Below the pieces are notes generated by a model. That model did not search any database and was not told where the DNA came from. It saw only the letters and a program-made list of their open reading frames with translations. DNA of 64,000 bases. Origin: Kibdelosporangium sp. MJ126-NF4 (GTDB lineage: Bacteria > Actinomycetota > Actinomycetes > Mycobacteriales > Pseudonocardiaceae). The stretch spans positions 170,428 through 234,427 of the forward strand of contig NZ_CDME01000005.1 in assembly GCF_000826545.1 (NCBI RefSeq), written 5' to 3'. Position numbers and translations under genes: made by a program. Numbering within the stretch: the first letter of the stretch is position 1; each line of letters begins with the position of its first letter. Positions 24,414-33,466 of the stretch are shown one piece after another.

Positions 24414-26602
24414 TCGCCCGGCTGCGGATCGCGCGGCAGGCCGAGGACACGCTCGCCGATCACGTTGAGCTGGATCTCCGTGGTGCCGCCGTAGATCGTC
24501 ATGGCACGCGACGCCAGGGTCTGCTCGATCCATTTGTCGCTGTTCCCGGCCAGTTCGTCGGCCAGGCCGGACGCGCCGAGTTCGGCGTGGCAGAAGTCGG
24601 CGACCTGCTGGCCGAAACCCATGTTGAGGAACTTGCCCACCGCCGCGGCGGCTGAGGCGTCCGCGCCACGCAGCTGGTTGAGCACCGCGCGGCCGTTGAG
24701 CAACTGCAGCGCCTGGTTGTCGGACACCAACTCGCCCACGCGGCTGAGGTCGGCGTCCTCGTGCGCCTGAGCGAACGCGATCAGGTCCTTGACCGTGGCG
24801 TACATCGGATTGCCCTTGCCCAGTGCCACTCGCTCGTGTTGCAGCGTGCCGCGCGCCACCTGCCAGCCCTCGCCGGGCTCGCCGATCAGGCCACTGTCCG
24901 GGATGAACACGTTGTCGAAGAACACCTCGGAGAACAACGCGCCGCCGCTCATCTCCCGCAGTTGCCGCACGGTGACGCCGGGGGAGTCCATCCGCACCAC
25001 GAAGTAGCTGATGCCCTGGTGCTTGGGCACGGACTTGTCGGTGCGGGCCAGCAGGACACCCCACTCGGCGATGTAGGCGAACGATGTCCAGATCTTCTGC
25101 CCGGTCACCTGCCAGCCGCCGTCCACCTTGACCGCCTCGGTGCGCAGCGAGGCCAGGTCGGAACCCGCGCCGGGCTCGGAGAACAGCTGGCACCAGAAGA
25201 TCTCACCGCGCAGCGTCGGCGCCACCAGCTCGGTGCGCTGCTGGTCGGTGCCGTGCTGCGCCACCGACGGCATCAGCCACGCGGCCAGCGCGAGTTCGGG
25301 CAGCCGCACGCCGGACTTCTTGATCTCCTCGGCGATGACCAACTGCTCGACCGGACCGGCGGCACGGCCGAACGGCTTCGGCAGGTGTGGCATGACCCAG
25401 CCGTTGTCGCCCAGTGCGTGCGTCTGCGCCTCGCCCGCCAGCTTGGCGATCTCGGCCAGTTCCGCCGCGATCGGTCCGCGCAGGTGTTCGGCCTCGGGTG
25501 GCAGCGGGATGTGCACCGGCCTGGTCGTGCCGTCCAAAGCCAGCCTGGCTACGCGCTGCCTGGCGTCGCGGGAACGACCCAGCAGCCCGCGGATCGTCAG
25601 CGCCCGGCGGTAGAACAGGTGCGCGTCGTGCTCCCAGGTGAAACCGATACCGCCGAGCACCTGGACACAGTCGCGGGCGGTGGTGACCGCGACGTCGGGG
25701 GCGGTGCTGGCGGCGATCGCCGTGGCGAAGTCGGCGTTGTCCGCGTTCTGGTCCACGGCCTGCGCCGCGTCCCAGACCACCGCGCGGGCCTTCTCCAACC
25801 CGATGAGCATCGCGGCGCAGCGGTGTTTGACGCCCTGGAACTGGCCGATGAGCCTGCCGAACTGTTCACGGGTGACCGCGTACTCGGCAGCGGTCTGCAC
25901 ACACCACGAGGTCAGTCCGACCGCCTCGGCGCCCAGTACCACGGCGGCGATCGCGTGCACGGTGCCGCTGTCCAGGTCGCGCAGCACACGGTCGGTGCGC
26001 ACGTCGTCCACGACGACCGGGTTCGCCGCCCTGGTCACGTCCACCGGGGACACCCGCTTCACCCGCACGTCAACGGAATCCAGCAGCACCCAGCGGACAG
26101 CGTCGTCCACCTGGACCGGCACCAGCAACACCCCGGCCAGATCGGCACCCAGTATCGGGCCGGTGCTGCCGGACACGACGATCGCGTCGCCGTCGGCCCG
26201 GCCGGTCAGCCCGGACTCCCAGCCGACCGCGCCCGGCACAGAGCCGTCGGCCAGTCCCGGCAACAGCGCCTCCGCCGCCGGATCGGCCACCTGGGACAGG
26301 ATCGCGGACAGCAACACCGTGGGCACGTACGGACCGGGCGCGGCGCTGCGGCCGATGACCTCAAGCGCCACAGCCAGTTCCAGCAGCCCGCCGTCCTGGC
26401 CGCCGAACCGTTCGGCCAGGTGCAGACCGAGCAGTCCCTGGTCCGCCAGTGGTTTCCAGAACTCCGGCAGCGTCGGCTTGGCTTCCACCGCCGCACGCCG
26501 GACCTGGGGCGTCAGGTGGCGTTCGGCGAACGCCGCCACGGACGCGGCCAGGTCGGCGTGCTCGTCGGTGACGCCGATGCCGAGGACGTAGTCGCGTGCC
26601 AC
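24410..26602 (-). CDS. Fused double-domain acyl-CoA dehydrogenase (FadE34-like)
   Basis: The frame is open far upstream, but homology begins at GTG 26602, which has GGGAG a few bases before it. The resulting 730 residues contain two complete acyl-CoA dehydrogenase modules. The N-terminal one (about 1-365) has LGAEAVGLTSWCVQTAAEYA, VTREQFGRLIGQFQGVKHRC and QVLGGIGFTWEHDAHLFYRR. The C-terminal one (about 390-730) has CQLFSEPGAGSDLASLRTEA, WQVTGQKIWTSFA and the closing AMTIYGGTTEIQLNVIGERV. Mycobacterial FadE34, of steroid side-chain degradation, is such a fusion and replaces a heterotetramer of two subunits. It should form an FAD-dependent double-bond-introducing enzyme. Confidence 0.92.
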   Translation of the reverse strand: MARDYVLGIGVTDEHADLAASVAAFAERHLTPQVRRAAVEAKPTLPEFWKPLADQGLLGLHLAERFGGQDGGLLELAVALEVIGRSAAPGPYVPTVLLSAILSQVADPAAEALLPGLADGSVPGAVGWESGLTGRADGDAIVVSGSTGPILGADLAGVLLVPVQVDDAVRWVLLDSVDVRVKRVSPVDVTRAANPVVVDDVRTDRVLRDLDSGTVHAIAAVVLGAEAVGLTSWCVQTAAEYAVTREQFGRLIGQFQGVKHRCAAMLIGLEKARAVVWDAAQAVDQNADNADFATAIAASTAPDVAVTTARDCVQVLGGIGFTWEHDAHLFYRRALTIRGLLGRSRDARQRVARLALDGTTRPVHIPLPPEAEHLRGPIAAELAEIAKLAGEAQTHALGDNGWVMPHLPKPFGRAAGPVEQLVIAEEIKKSGVRLPELALAAWLMPSVAQHGTDQQRTELVAPTLRGEIFWCQLFSEPGAGSDLASLRTEAVKVDGGWQVTGQKIWTSFAYIAEWGVLLARTDKSVPKHQGISYFVVRMDSPGVTVRQLREMSGGALFSEVFFDNVFIPDSGLIGEPGEGWQVARGTLQHERVALGKGNPMYATVKDLIAFAQAHEDADLSRVGELVSDNQALQLLNGRAVLNQLRGADASAAAAVGKFLNMGFGQQVADFCHAELGASGLADELAGNSDKWIEQTLASRAMTIYGGTTEIQLNVIGERVLGLPRDPQPGE

Positions 26603-26622
26603 GGGTGCTCCCTTGTGCAGGA

Positions 26623-27495
26623 TCAGGCGGGCAGGCGGCCCGCGATGTCGTCGATGTCCCACGGGCCCTCTGACGTGATCTGGCCGTCGACGTGCCAGCC
26701 GCGCAACCGCTGGATCGCGCCGCCCTGCACCGCGTAGACCTGCCCGGTGACACGGCATTTCTCGCTCGCCAGGTGGGCGACCAGTGGCGAGATGTTGGCG
26801 GGGGAGAAGGCGTCGAACTCGCCTTCCTCGACCTCGGCGGCGAACAGCGCGCCCATGCCGGGAGTGGCCAGGGTGAGGCGCGTGCGGGCCACCGGGGCGA
26901 TGGCGTTGACGCGCACGCCGTAGCGTTCCAGTTCCTCGGCGGCGACCAGGGTGAGCGCGGCGATGCCCGCCTTGGCGGCGCCGTAGTTGACCTGTCCGGC
27001 GTTGGGCAGCAACGTCCCGGAGGCCGAGGCGGTGTTGATCACCGACGCGGTCGGCTGGTTCCCGGCCTTCGACTGCTGCTTCCAGTACCCGGCGGCGTGC
27101 CGCAGTACGGCGAAGTGGCCCTTGAGGTGCACGGCGATCACCGCGTCCCAGTGGGACTCCTCCAGCCCGGCGATGAAGCCGTCCCGCAGGATGCCCGCGT
27201 TGTTGACCACGATGTCCAGCCCGCCGAACTCGCTGACGGCCTGGTCGACGAACTGCCTGGCACCGTCCCATGTGGCGATGTCCGAGGTGTTGGCGACCGC
27301 TGTACCCCCTGCGGCGGTGATCTCCTCGACCACCTCCTGCGCGGGACCGGCGTCGCCACCCGTGCCGTCGTTGGCGCCGCCGAGGTCGTTGACCACGACC
27401 TTGGCGCCTTCCTTGGCGAACAGCAGCGCGTGTTCCCTGCCGATCCCGCGACCGGCGCCGGAGATGACGGCGACCCGTCCGTCCAGGTGTCCCAT
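26623..27495 (-). CDS. SDR-type 3-hydroxyacyl-CoA / 17-beta-hydroxysteroid dehydrogenase (Hsd4A-like)
   Basis: This 290-residue protein starts at ATG 27495. AVISGAGRGIGREHALLFAK is the cofactor motif, and VVVNDLGGANDGTGGDAGPA matches the Hsd4A/MFE-2 group, which favours NAD. LDIVVNNAGILRDGFIAGL follows, then the active-site Ser in INTASASG and YGAAK as YxxxK. In actinobacterial steroid catabolism this class oxidises 3-hydroxyacyl-CoA thioesters of the side chain. Its place between the acyl-CoA dehydrogenase and the SRPBCC protein, together with the MaoC hydratase and thiolase, completes a full beta-oxidation set. Confidence 0.9.
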   Translation of the reverse strand: MGHLDGRVAVISGAGRGIGREHALLFAKEGAKVVVNDLGGANDGTGGDAGPAQEVVEEITAAGGTAVANTSDIATWDGARQFVDQAVSEFGGLDIVVNNAGILRDGFIAGLEESHWDAVIAVHLKGHFAVLRHAAGYWKQQSKAGNQPTASVINTASASGTLLPNAGQVNYGAAKAGIAALTLVAAEELERYGVRVNAIAPVARTRLTLATPGMGALFAAEVEEGEFDAFSPANISPLVAHLASEKCRVTGQVYAVQGGAIQRLRGWHVDGQITSEGPWDIDDIAGRLPA

Positions 27496-27525
27496 GACAG
27501 TCCTTTCGTGGCAGCGGTGTCGCGG

Positions 27526-28029
27526 TCAGCCGACCGGTGCCGGGTCGTCGATCTGCACAGTGGAACGTTGGTCCTCGGTGAGCACGCCTTCTTCGACCAG
27601 CACGTCGGCGAGCTTGTTCAGCGAGGCCCGCAGTTCCTTGAGCGCCTGCTTCTCGATGGCCTTGCCGAGTGCGCCCACGATGATCTGGCCCTGGAACTCG
27701 GCGTCCAGCCTGCCGACCGTGACGCCGTCCGCCTCGTCGACGGAGAAGGTGAAGGACACCTGCACCCCGGCCATCCCGGTGCCGGTGATCCGGCAGGACT
27801 GCTGTTCGGAGTACTCGGCGACGGTCCACTCGATGGTGTTCGGCATCCCCATCATCGAGATCACCTGGGTGATCCGCAGGCCTTCGGTGTACTCGTCCAG
27901 TGCGGGAACGTCGGACTTGAACTTGACGTGCAGGGTCAGCCAGTCCGGCAGCCGCCGCAGGTCGGCGAACACGTTCCAGAGCGGCTGTTTGCCCGCCGGG
28001 ACCTTGATCTCCTGCTTCAGAACGCCCAT
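27526..28029 (-). CDS. SRPBCC / polyketide cyclase-like ligand-binding protein
   Basis: Two ATGs are possible (28035 and 28029). GGAG lies seven bases from 28029, so I take that one, giving 167 residues. The sequence PLWNVFADLRRLPDWLTLHV and ITGTGMAGVQVSFTFSVDEA fits the START/SRPBCC helix-grip fold, which encloses hydrophobic ligands. The C-terminal helix is IVGALGKAIEKQALKELRAS. No catalytic residue can be assigned. Between a thiolase and an SDR of one operon it may bind or hand over a lipid or steroid intermediate (inference). Confidence 0.82.
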   Translation of the reverse strand: MGVLKQEIKVPAGKQPLWNVFADLRRLPDWLTLHVKFKSDVPALDEYTEGLRITQVISMMGMPNTIEWTVAEYSEQQSCRITGTGMAGVQVSFTFSVDEADGVTVGRLDAEFQGQIIVGALGKAIEKQALKELRASLNKLADVLVEEGVLTEDQRSTVQIDDPAPVG

Positions 28030-28061
28030 GGTCATGCTCCTTCGCCGGGGTGACTTCCGGA

Positions 28062-29258
28062 TTACCTCGGGCGCCCGTACGCGGTGACCACCGCGGAGCC
28101 GCCCAGCCCGATGTTGTGTTGCAGCGCGTGCTCGACGTTGTCCACCTGGCGCTTGTCGGCCTGGCCGCGGACCTGCCAGGTCAGTTCCGCGCACTGCGCG
28201 AGGCCGGTGGCGCCCAGCGGGTGGCCCTTGGAGATCAGGCCACCGGACGGGTTGACCACCCACCGGCCGCCGTAGGTGGTGTCGCCCGCGTCGACCAGCT
28301 TGTGGCCCTCGCCCTCCTCGGCGAGGCCGAGCGCCTCGTAGGTGATCAACTCGTTGGTGGCGAAACAGTCGTGCAACTCGATGACCTGCACGTCCGCCGG
28401 GCCGATGCCCGCCTGCTCGTACACCTGGCGCGCGGCGGTCGCCGCCATGTCCGCGCCGACCAGGTTGCGCAGCGAGTTGCTGTCGAAGGTCGAGCGCATG
28501 TCGGTGACCAGTGCCTGGCCGAGGATCTCGACGGCCTGGCCGGACAGGTCGTGCTCGTCGACGAACCGCTCGCTGGCCAGTACCGCGGCGCCCGATCCGT
28601 CGGACGTGGGCGAGCACATCAACCGGGTCAGGTGCGCCGGCTCGTAGATCATCTTGTCGTCGCGGATCTGCTCGATCGTGTACTCGTTCTGGAACTGGGA
28701 GTACGGGTTGTTCGTCGAGTGCCGGTGGTTCTTGTCCGCGATCCGCACGAAGTGCTCGGTGGTCGAGCCGAACTTCGTGTTGTGCTCGACCCCGGCGGCG
28801 CCGAACATCCACGGCGCGGGCGGGAAGGCCAGCTCGGCCAGTTCCGCCATCGCCTGCATGTGGTTGAGCATCGGCTGCTCGCGGTCGTCGTAGGTGGTGC
28901 CGAGCGACCCGGGCTGCATCTTCTCGAAACCGATGGCCAGCGCGCAGTCCGCCAGGCCGCCCCGAATGGCCTGCGCGGCCAGGTACAACGCGCTCGACCC
29001 GGTGGAGCAGTTGCTGTTGACGTTGTGAATGGGAATCCCGCTCAGCCCGAGCTCGTAGACCGCGCGGTGGCCGCTGCAGGACTCGCCGTACACGTAGCCC
29101 GCGTACGCCTGCTGCACCTTGTCGTACGCGATCCCGGCGTCCGCGAGCGCCCTGGTTCCCGACTCCTTGGCCATCTGGGGGTAGTCCCAGTCCGCTCGGC
29201 GGCCGGGCTTCTCGAACTTCGTCATCCCGACGCCGATCACGAACACTCTCCCGGCCAT
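28062..29258 (-). CDS. Thiolase / lipid-transfer protein (SCP-x thiolase-like)
   Basis: ATG 29258 is six bases from GGGAG and is preferred over ATG 29264; the product has 398 residues. The thiolase nucleophile is the Cys in [40 protein letters not shown] (NEAF-like region) and [20 protein letters not shown] (GGxxxxGHP) complete the active site. The lack of the usual C-terminal CGG motif (the end reads [14 protein letters not shown]) is typical of SCP-x/lipid-transfer-type thiolases and of the steroid retro-aldolase partner Ltp2. It is the first gene of the operon and lies just downstream of the conserved 47 bp regulatory element. Confidence 0.92.
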   Translation of the reverse strand: MAGRVFVIGVGMTKFEKPGRRADWDYPQMAKESGTRALADAGIAYDKVQQAYAGYVYGESCSGHRAVYELGLSGIPIHNVNSNCSTGSSALYLAAQAIRGGLADCALAIGFEKMQPGSLGTTYDDREQPMLNHMQAMAELAELAFPPAPWMFGAAGVEHNTKFGSTTEHFVRIADKNHRHSTNNPYSQFQNEYTIEQIRDDKMIYEPAHLTRLMCSPTSDGSGAAVLASERFVDEHDLSGQAVEILGQALVTDMRSTFDSNSLRNLVGADMAATAARQVYEQAGIGPADVQVIELHDCFATNELITYEALGLAEEGEGHKLVDAGDTTYGGRWVVNPSGGLISKGHPLGATGLAQCAELTWQVRGQADKRQVDNVEHALQHNIGLGGSAVVTAYGRPR

Positions 29259-29333
29259 GGTCATCTCCCTGTCTCGGCCGCTCACCCGGTCGTTCCCTGT
29301 CGACGAAAATAGGCTCCGGCAGCTGGTGATTCG

Positions 29334-29380
29334 ATGACCGCGCGGTGCGACCTGCTTGACTCAAACGCTCACACGGTCGA
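29334..29380 (-). promoter_or_regulatory. Conserved 47 bp element, copy A (thiolase operon / AraC intergenic region)
   Basis: The stretch beginning ATGACCGCGCGGTGCGACC matches the one at 31983-32029 at 28 of the first 37 positions. Both keep GGTGC, CTTGAC or GTTGAC, and ACGCTC in the same spacing. It lies 76 bases upstream of the thiolase start and about 63 upstream of the AraC ATG. The copy at 31983 is placed the same way before the monooxygenase gene. This is the pattern of a two-site AraC-family operator. Confidence 0.75.
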
Positions 29381-29442
29381 TGCTGCGAACGGGAGCACGT
29401 ACGCCGCCACGTCTCGCCCAGATATCCGCGGAGGCAGTCCGG

Positions 29443-30468
29443 ATGACCCATTCCATCCCCCGGTCCTTCGTTCTCGCGGTCTCCGACATGGTGCTCGGCA
29501 GTGACATCGACGTCCGCCGGATTCTGCTCGACGCCGGTGTCTCGCCGATGGACTTCCTGCGCGGAGACGTGCGGATCAGCGACGACCAGGCGATCCGGTT
29601 GTACAACGCCGCCCGCGCGGCCACCGGTGACGACCTGCTGGGATTCGGTGTCGCGCCGGTTCCGGCCGGGACGTTTCGGCTGCTCTGCTACGCGATGTCC
29701 AGTGTGACCACGGTGCACGAGGCCGCGACCCGGCTTTTCCAGTTCATCCGGTCGATTCCCGGGATCCCCGACTTCGTGCTGGACACCGACGGGCCCCGGC
29801 CGGTCGTGCGGTTCGCGCCGGTGCCCGATCCCGGGCCGACGCACATCAAGACCATCATCGCCGCGTCCCTGCTCAACCGCGTGACCAGTTGGGCGATCGG
29901 GAAGTCGTTCGGCCCGCTGAACATCGAGTTCCCGTTCGCCGAACCGGAGAACGCTGCGGATGTCGCACTGCTGCTCGGCGACCGGGTGCGCTACCGGCCG
30001 GAGGCCGACGAGGTCCGTATCATCGTGTCGCAGACGTTGCTGGAGGCCAGGATCGAGTGGAACGAACAGTCCATTCTGGACTTCCTTGACCAGGCGCCCG
30101 CCCGGTTGCTGATGCCCTACCGGGAGACCGGCCCGCTGGCCGTGCGGGTACGCCGGATGATCGAGAAGGACCTGACGCGCGACCGGCAGTCCAGCGCCGA
30201 GGACCTGGCCGTCGCCCTGTCGATCAGCAGGCCGACACTGCGCCGCAAACTGCGTGCCGAGGGCACGTCCGTGCGCCTGATCCGTGACGACGTGCTCGCC
30301 GGGCGCGCGGTCACGGCCTTGCGGGACACCGACGACTCCGTCGAGTCGATCGCCAAGCACCTCGGGTTCTCCGAGACCAGCGCCTTCACCCGCGCGTTCC
30401 GCCGGTGGACCGGCAGTTCACCGGCCGCGTTCCGCGCGAACGTGCCCACACAGGCCCTGATCACGTAA
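29443..30468 (+). CDS. AraC-family transcriptional regulator with Arabinose_bd-type (PF12625) domain
   Basis: The frame is open from a TTG at 29356, but ATG 29443 has GGAGG eight bases upstream and gives a natural start (341 residues). The N-terminal ~190 residues are the PF12625 ligand-binding type found in regulators of fatty-acid and steroid use (VLGSDIDVRRILLDAGVSPM). The C-terminal AraC domain has SAEDLAVALSISRPTLRRKL as the first helix-turn-helix and SIAKHLGFSETSAFTRAFRR as the second. It is transcribed divergently from the thiolase operon. Its likely targets are that operon and the monooxygenase gene, through the repeated 47 bp element. Confidence 0.9.
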   Translation: MTHSIPRSFVLAVSDMVLGSDIDVRRILLDAGVSPMDFLRGDVRISDDQAIRLYNAARAATGDDLLGFGVAPVPAGTFRLLCYAMSSVTTVHEAATRLFQFIRSIPGIPDFVLDTDGPRPVVRFAPVPDPGPTHIKTIIAASLLNRVTSWAIGKSFGPLNIEFPFAEPENAADVALLLGDRVRYRPEADEVRIIVSQTLLEARIEWNEQSILDFLDQAPARLLMPYRETGPLAVRVRRMIEKDLTRDRQSSAEDLAVALSISRPTLRRKLRAEGTSVRLIRDDVLAGRAVTALRDTDDSVESIAKHLGFSETSAFTRAFRRWTGSSPAAFRANVPTQALIT

Positions 30469-31924
30469 CGGAATCAGCGTCCAGCAGGTATTCCGTGCGG
30501 TGGTCACGGGCCAGCATCCGCTCGTGCCGACGGGGATTCCACGGCCACAGTTCGGGTGTGCCGTCCGGGCCGAGGTACCAGCTGTCACATCCGCTTGCCC
30601 ACACGGTGTTGGGCAGCGCGCCGCGGACCAGGTTGTTGAACCGGGTGGTGGCTTCGGCGCTGGGCATCGCGGTCCGGAACCGGCCGCGCTGCCACTCGGT
30701 GATCCAGCGCAGCGCGAACTCGGCCTGTGCCTCGGCGATCGCGATGAGCGAGTAGTTGCCGATCGGGCTGTTCGGGCCCATCAGCATGAAGAAGTTGGGA
30801 AAGCCGGGCAGGCCGACGGTCCGGTACGAGTACGGCCCGTCCCGCCACACCTCTGCCAAGGTGCGGCCACCGGGACCGATGAGCTCGATGGGGCGCAGGT
30901 AGGCGTGTGCGTCGAAGCCGGTGGCCAGCACCAGCACGTCGGCCGGGTGCATGACCTTGTCGTCGGTGACGATGCCGCGCGGCTCGATCCGGTCGATGCC
31001 CGAGGTGACCACATCGACACCGGGCTTCTGGATCGACCGGTAGAACCCACCGGAGAAGACCATCCGCTTGCAGCCAGGCTCGTAGGTCGGCGTCATCCTC
31101 GCGCGCAGCAACGGATCCCGGACGGTACGCAGATTCCGTTCACAGATCCGGTTGAGCATCCGGCGGTGCGGACCCGGTTCGGTGACCGCCTTGCTGAGGT
31201 AGGCGAAGCCGTTCTTGAACAGCCAGTACTCCAGCGCGGACGCGGCCGGGACCCGGTCGCGCAGCAACCGGGTGAGCTTCCCGGTCCGCCAGTTCGGCGT
31301 CGGCACCACCCACTGCGCGGTGCGCTGGTACAGGTCCAGGTGCGCCACCTTCCCGGCCAGCGCGGTGGTGATCTGCGCCCCGGTCGACCCGGTGCCGACC
31401 ACCGCCACCCGTTTGCCCGCGAGGTCGGCCGAATGGTCCCAGCGTGCCGAGTGGAACCACGGCCCGGCGAACGCGTCCAGCCCGGGGATGTCCGGCAGCA
31501 CCGGGTGGTGCAGCACTCCGGTGGCGGAGACCAGGAAGTCCGCCGTGAGCCGTTCGCCGGAATCGGTGTCCACATGCCACTGTCGGTTTCCGAACTCCGC
31601 GCGGACCACGGCGGTGTTCAACCGGATCAGCGACCGGATGCCGAGCCGGTCCACCGCGCCACTGAGGTACCGGTGGATCTCGGGTCCATGGGAGAACAGA
31701 CGTGACCAGTGCGGGTTGCGGTCAAAGGAGTACTGGTAGAACGCCGAGGGGACATCGCACTCCAGCCCGGGGTAGCGGTTGTCCCGCCAGGTGCCGCCGA
31801 CGTCGGACGCCTTCTCCAGCACAGTGACGTCGGTGATGCCCGCCTGTCGTAGCTTCGCGGCCATGCAGATACCGGACATCCCCGCCCCGATGACCAGCAC
31901 GCTCGCCCTGCGCTTCTCCGCCAT
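30461..31924 (-). CDS. Flavin-dependent monooxygenase, Baeyer-Villiger type
   Basis: This 487-residue protein starts at ATG 31924. Two dinucleotide-binding motifs are visible: VLVIGAGMSGICMAA for FAD and VAVVGTGSTGAQ for NADPH. Just before the second lies FAGPWFHSARWD, which matches the Baeyer-Villiger fingerprint FxGxxxHxxxW(P/D). EKASDVGGTWRDNRYPGLEC is the usual GGTW region. It would insert oxygen next to a ketone, making an ester or lactone. With the acyl-CoA genes it could open a cyclic or steroid ketone before beta-oxidation (inference). Its 3' end overlaps the convergent AraC gene by eight bases. Confidence 0.9.
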   Translation of the reverse strand: MAEKRRASVLVIGAGMSGICMAAKLRQAGITDVTVLEKASDVGGTWRDNRYPGLECDVPSAFYQYSFDRNPHWSRLFSHGPEIHRYLSGAVDRLGIRSLIRLNTAVVRAEFGNRQWHVDTDSGERLTADFLVSATGVLHHPVLPDIPGLDAFAGPWFHSARWDHSADLAGKRVAVVGTGSTGAQITTALAGKVAHLDLYQRTAQWVVPTPNWRTGKLTRLLRDRVPAASALEYWLFKNGFAYLSKAVTEPGPHRRMLNRICERNLRTVRDPLLRARMTPTYEPGCKRMVFSGGFYRSIQKPGVDVVTSGIDRIEPRGIVTDDKVMHPADVLVLATGFDAHAYLRPIELIGPGGRTLAEVWRDGPYSYRTVGLPGFPNFFMLMGPNSPIGNYSLIAIAEAQAEFALRWITEWQRGRFRTAMPSAEATTRFNNLVRGALPNTVWASGCDSWYLGPDGTPELWPWNPRRHERMLARDHRTEYLLDADSVT

Positions 31925-31982
31925 CGCGCACCCTTCCCACCGTTCGCTGTCCTGACGCTAGACACCGGACCGCTTTCGTTCC

Positions 31983-32029
31983 ATGACCGTGTGGTGCAAC
32001 TCGGTTGACCGAGACGCTCAACCTGGTCA
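31983..32029 (-). promoter_or_regulatory. Conserved 47 bp element, copy B (upstream of the monooxygenase)
   Basis: This element begins ATGACCGTGTGGTGCAACTC and ends near GGTCAA. It shares 28 of its first 37 positions with the copy at 29334-29380, in the same orientation relative to the regulated gene. It lies 59 bases upstream of the monooxygenase ATG; copy A lies 76 bases upstream of the thiolase ATG. The conserved blocks recur with helical-turn spacing, as AraC half-sites do. Confidence 0.75.
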
Positions 32030-32035
32030 ACTTCT

Positions 32036-32695
32036 TCACGCCGCCTTGCGCACCAGCGGTGTGATGGTCTTCTGGATGATGAAGTACTCCGCGACGACCG
32101 CGCACACGACGATCGAACTCCAGACGCTCGTGGTGTAGATGTCGGCGAAGGTCAGTGAGGGGAACGGCCCCCGCAGCGCCAGACCGAGGCCGAGGAACGC
32201 CCGCAGCGCGACGGCGGCGAAGCTGAGCGCGTAGTTGCGGATCATCCAGATCCGATGCAACTGCACCTGGCCCTGCCTGATGGCGCGGTATCCCTGGACG
32301 AGACTGTAGATCCATGCCGCGGACAGCAGGTAGAAGGCGATCTGGGCGGAGATCCCGGAGACGGAGAAGGTGGCCGCCACGATCGCCACGACGGCCGCGA
32401 CCACCACGCTGACCATGTAGACGCGGCCGAGCACGCGATGCAGACCGGGACGGCGGGCACGCAGTGTGGCCGCGAACTGGAACGGCCCGATGGCCAGCAG
32501 CAGGCTCGCCGGTAAGGCGTGCACCACGATCGAAAGGTAGTGCAGCGCGATGTCCGGGTCGAGGGGAATCCGGCTCGCCGACGTGTCGCCGGTGAGATAG
32601 GTGGGCAGCGAGAACGCGGCGGCCGCGACGGCGGACACGGCGGTCACGGCCCAGATGATCTGTCGCCTGCGGCGGCGGGGGAGAAACGCGGTCAT
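32036..32695 (-). CDS. DUF2306 family membrane protein
   Basis: A GTG at 32698 is followed directly by ATG 32695; AGGGAAG five bases upstream of the ATG favours the latter (219 residues). After a basic N-terminus (RRRRRQ) come six to seven hydrophobic stretches, including HYLSIVVHALPASLLLAIGP, then FQFAATLRARRPGLHRVLGR, where the conserved HR motif of DUF2306 lies. The function of the family is unknown. It is probably a plasma-membrane protein with paired His residues (HALP, LHR, LHRIWM) that could bind haem or metal; that part is speculative. It is co-directional with the monooxygenase but separated by element B. Confidence 0.8.
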   Translation of the reverse strand: MTAFLPRRRRRQIIWAVTAVSAVAAAAFSLPTYLTGDTSASRIPLDPDIALHYLSIVVHALPASLLLAIGPFQFAATLRARRPGLHRVLGRVYMVSVVVAAVVAIVAATFSVSGISAQIAFYLLSAAWIYSLVQGYRAIRQGQVQLHRIWMIRNYALSFAAVALRAFLGLGLALRGPFPSLTFADIYTTSVWSSIVVCAVVAEYFIIQKTITPLVRKAA

Positions 32696-32791
32696 CACAG
32701 CTTCCCTGCGGTCGACGAACCAGTACGGTGTCGACCTTCCCGTGGACCACGGCGTGTTCGCGTCGGTGAAGACTGCGTAGGTGGGCGTCGT

Positions 32792-33466
32792 TCAGTGCGC
32801 GGCGCGGTAGATCCGCATGGCGGCGCGGATGTGTTCCTCCGCCGCGTCCCGCGCGGCGCTCTCGTCGCCGTCGACGATGGCGCGGCAGATGTCCTGGTGC
32901 TGGCTGAGCACGGTGTTGGCCCAGTCGGCGTCCGACAGGTTGGACACGGTGGCGACGGCGATCCTGTCCCACACGCGGTGCAGGGCGTCCGACAGGAACG
33001 GATTCGCCGGTATCCCGCCGAAGGCACGATGGAAGGCCATGTTCGCGCGAGCGGACTGCTTGGCGTCGCCGTTCTTGACGGCTCGCTCGACCTCGTTGGC
33101 TGCTTCCTGGAGGTCGCGGACCACGGCGGGGGCGATGAGGCCTGCTGCCTGCTGTCGTGCCGCGTGTGCCGCCGCCAGGCCTTCCAGCACGGCGCGCAGT
33201 TCGTAGATCTGGTCGATCTCGGAGTTGCTCAGCGAGGCGACCGCGACACCACGCGCGGCGGGCATGACCAGACCGTCGGTCAGCAGCCGTCCGAGGGCTT
33301 CACGGACAGGCGTGCGGCTCACGCCCAGTTCCTGGGCCAGTGCGGCCTCGGTGAGGCGCTCGCCGGGCGCCAGGTCTCCGTTGGCGAAGCGACCGCGCAG
33401 CGTGGTGTACACGCCGTCCGCGCTGCTTGACGCTGCGTCTTGAGCTCTCACCGGGTCAGCATACAT
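32792..33466 (-). CDS. GntR-family transcriptional regulator (FadR/FCD type)
   Basis: From ATG 33466 the protein has 224 residues; a GTG at 33451 is an alternative. The N-terminal winged helix reads YTTLRGRFANGDLAPGERLT, then EAALAQELGVSRTPVREALG, the GntR signature. The C-terminal FCD domain (about 90-215) has IDQIYELRAVLEGLAAAHAA, with His residues in MAFHRAF, SQHQDI and EEHIRA that form the usual metal site. It is divergent from the amidohydrolase operon. The intergenic region holds a 20 bp palindrome and a shorter copy of its core; the shorter copy touches the start codon, so autorepression is likely. Confidence 0.92.
   Translation of the reverse strand: MYADPVRAQDAASSSADGVYTTLRGRFANGDLAPGERLTEAALAQELGVSRTPVREALGRLLTDGLVMPAARGVAVASLSNSEIDQIYELRAVLEGLAAAHAARQQAAGLIAPAVVRDLQEAANEVERAVKNGDAKQSARANMAFHRAFGGIPANPFLSDALHRVWDRIAVATVSNLSDADWANTVLSQHQDICRAIVDGDESAARDAAEEHIRAAMRIYRAAH

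Noticed and set aside
24410..27829. A single 1139-residue protein joining the acyl-CoA dehydrogenase to upstream sequence
   Set aside because: Homology begins at 26602 with its own ribosome site. The extra N-terminal part is an Arg-rich wrong-frame reading of the SDR and SRPBCC genes on the same strand.
27526..30360. 944-codon minus-strand frame containing the SRPBCC protein
   Set aside because: Only the last 167 residues have a fold. The rest is a shadow of the thiolase and AraC genes.
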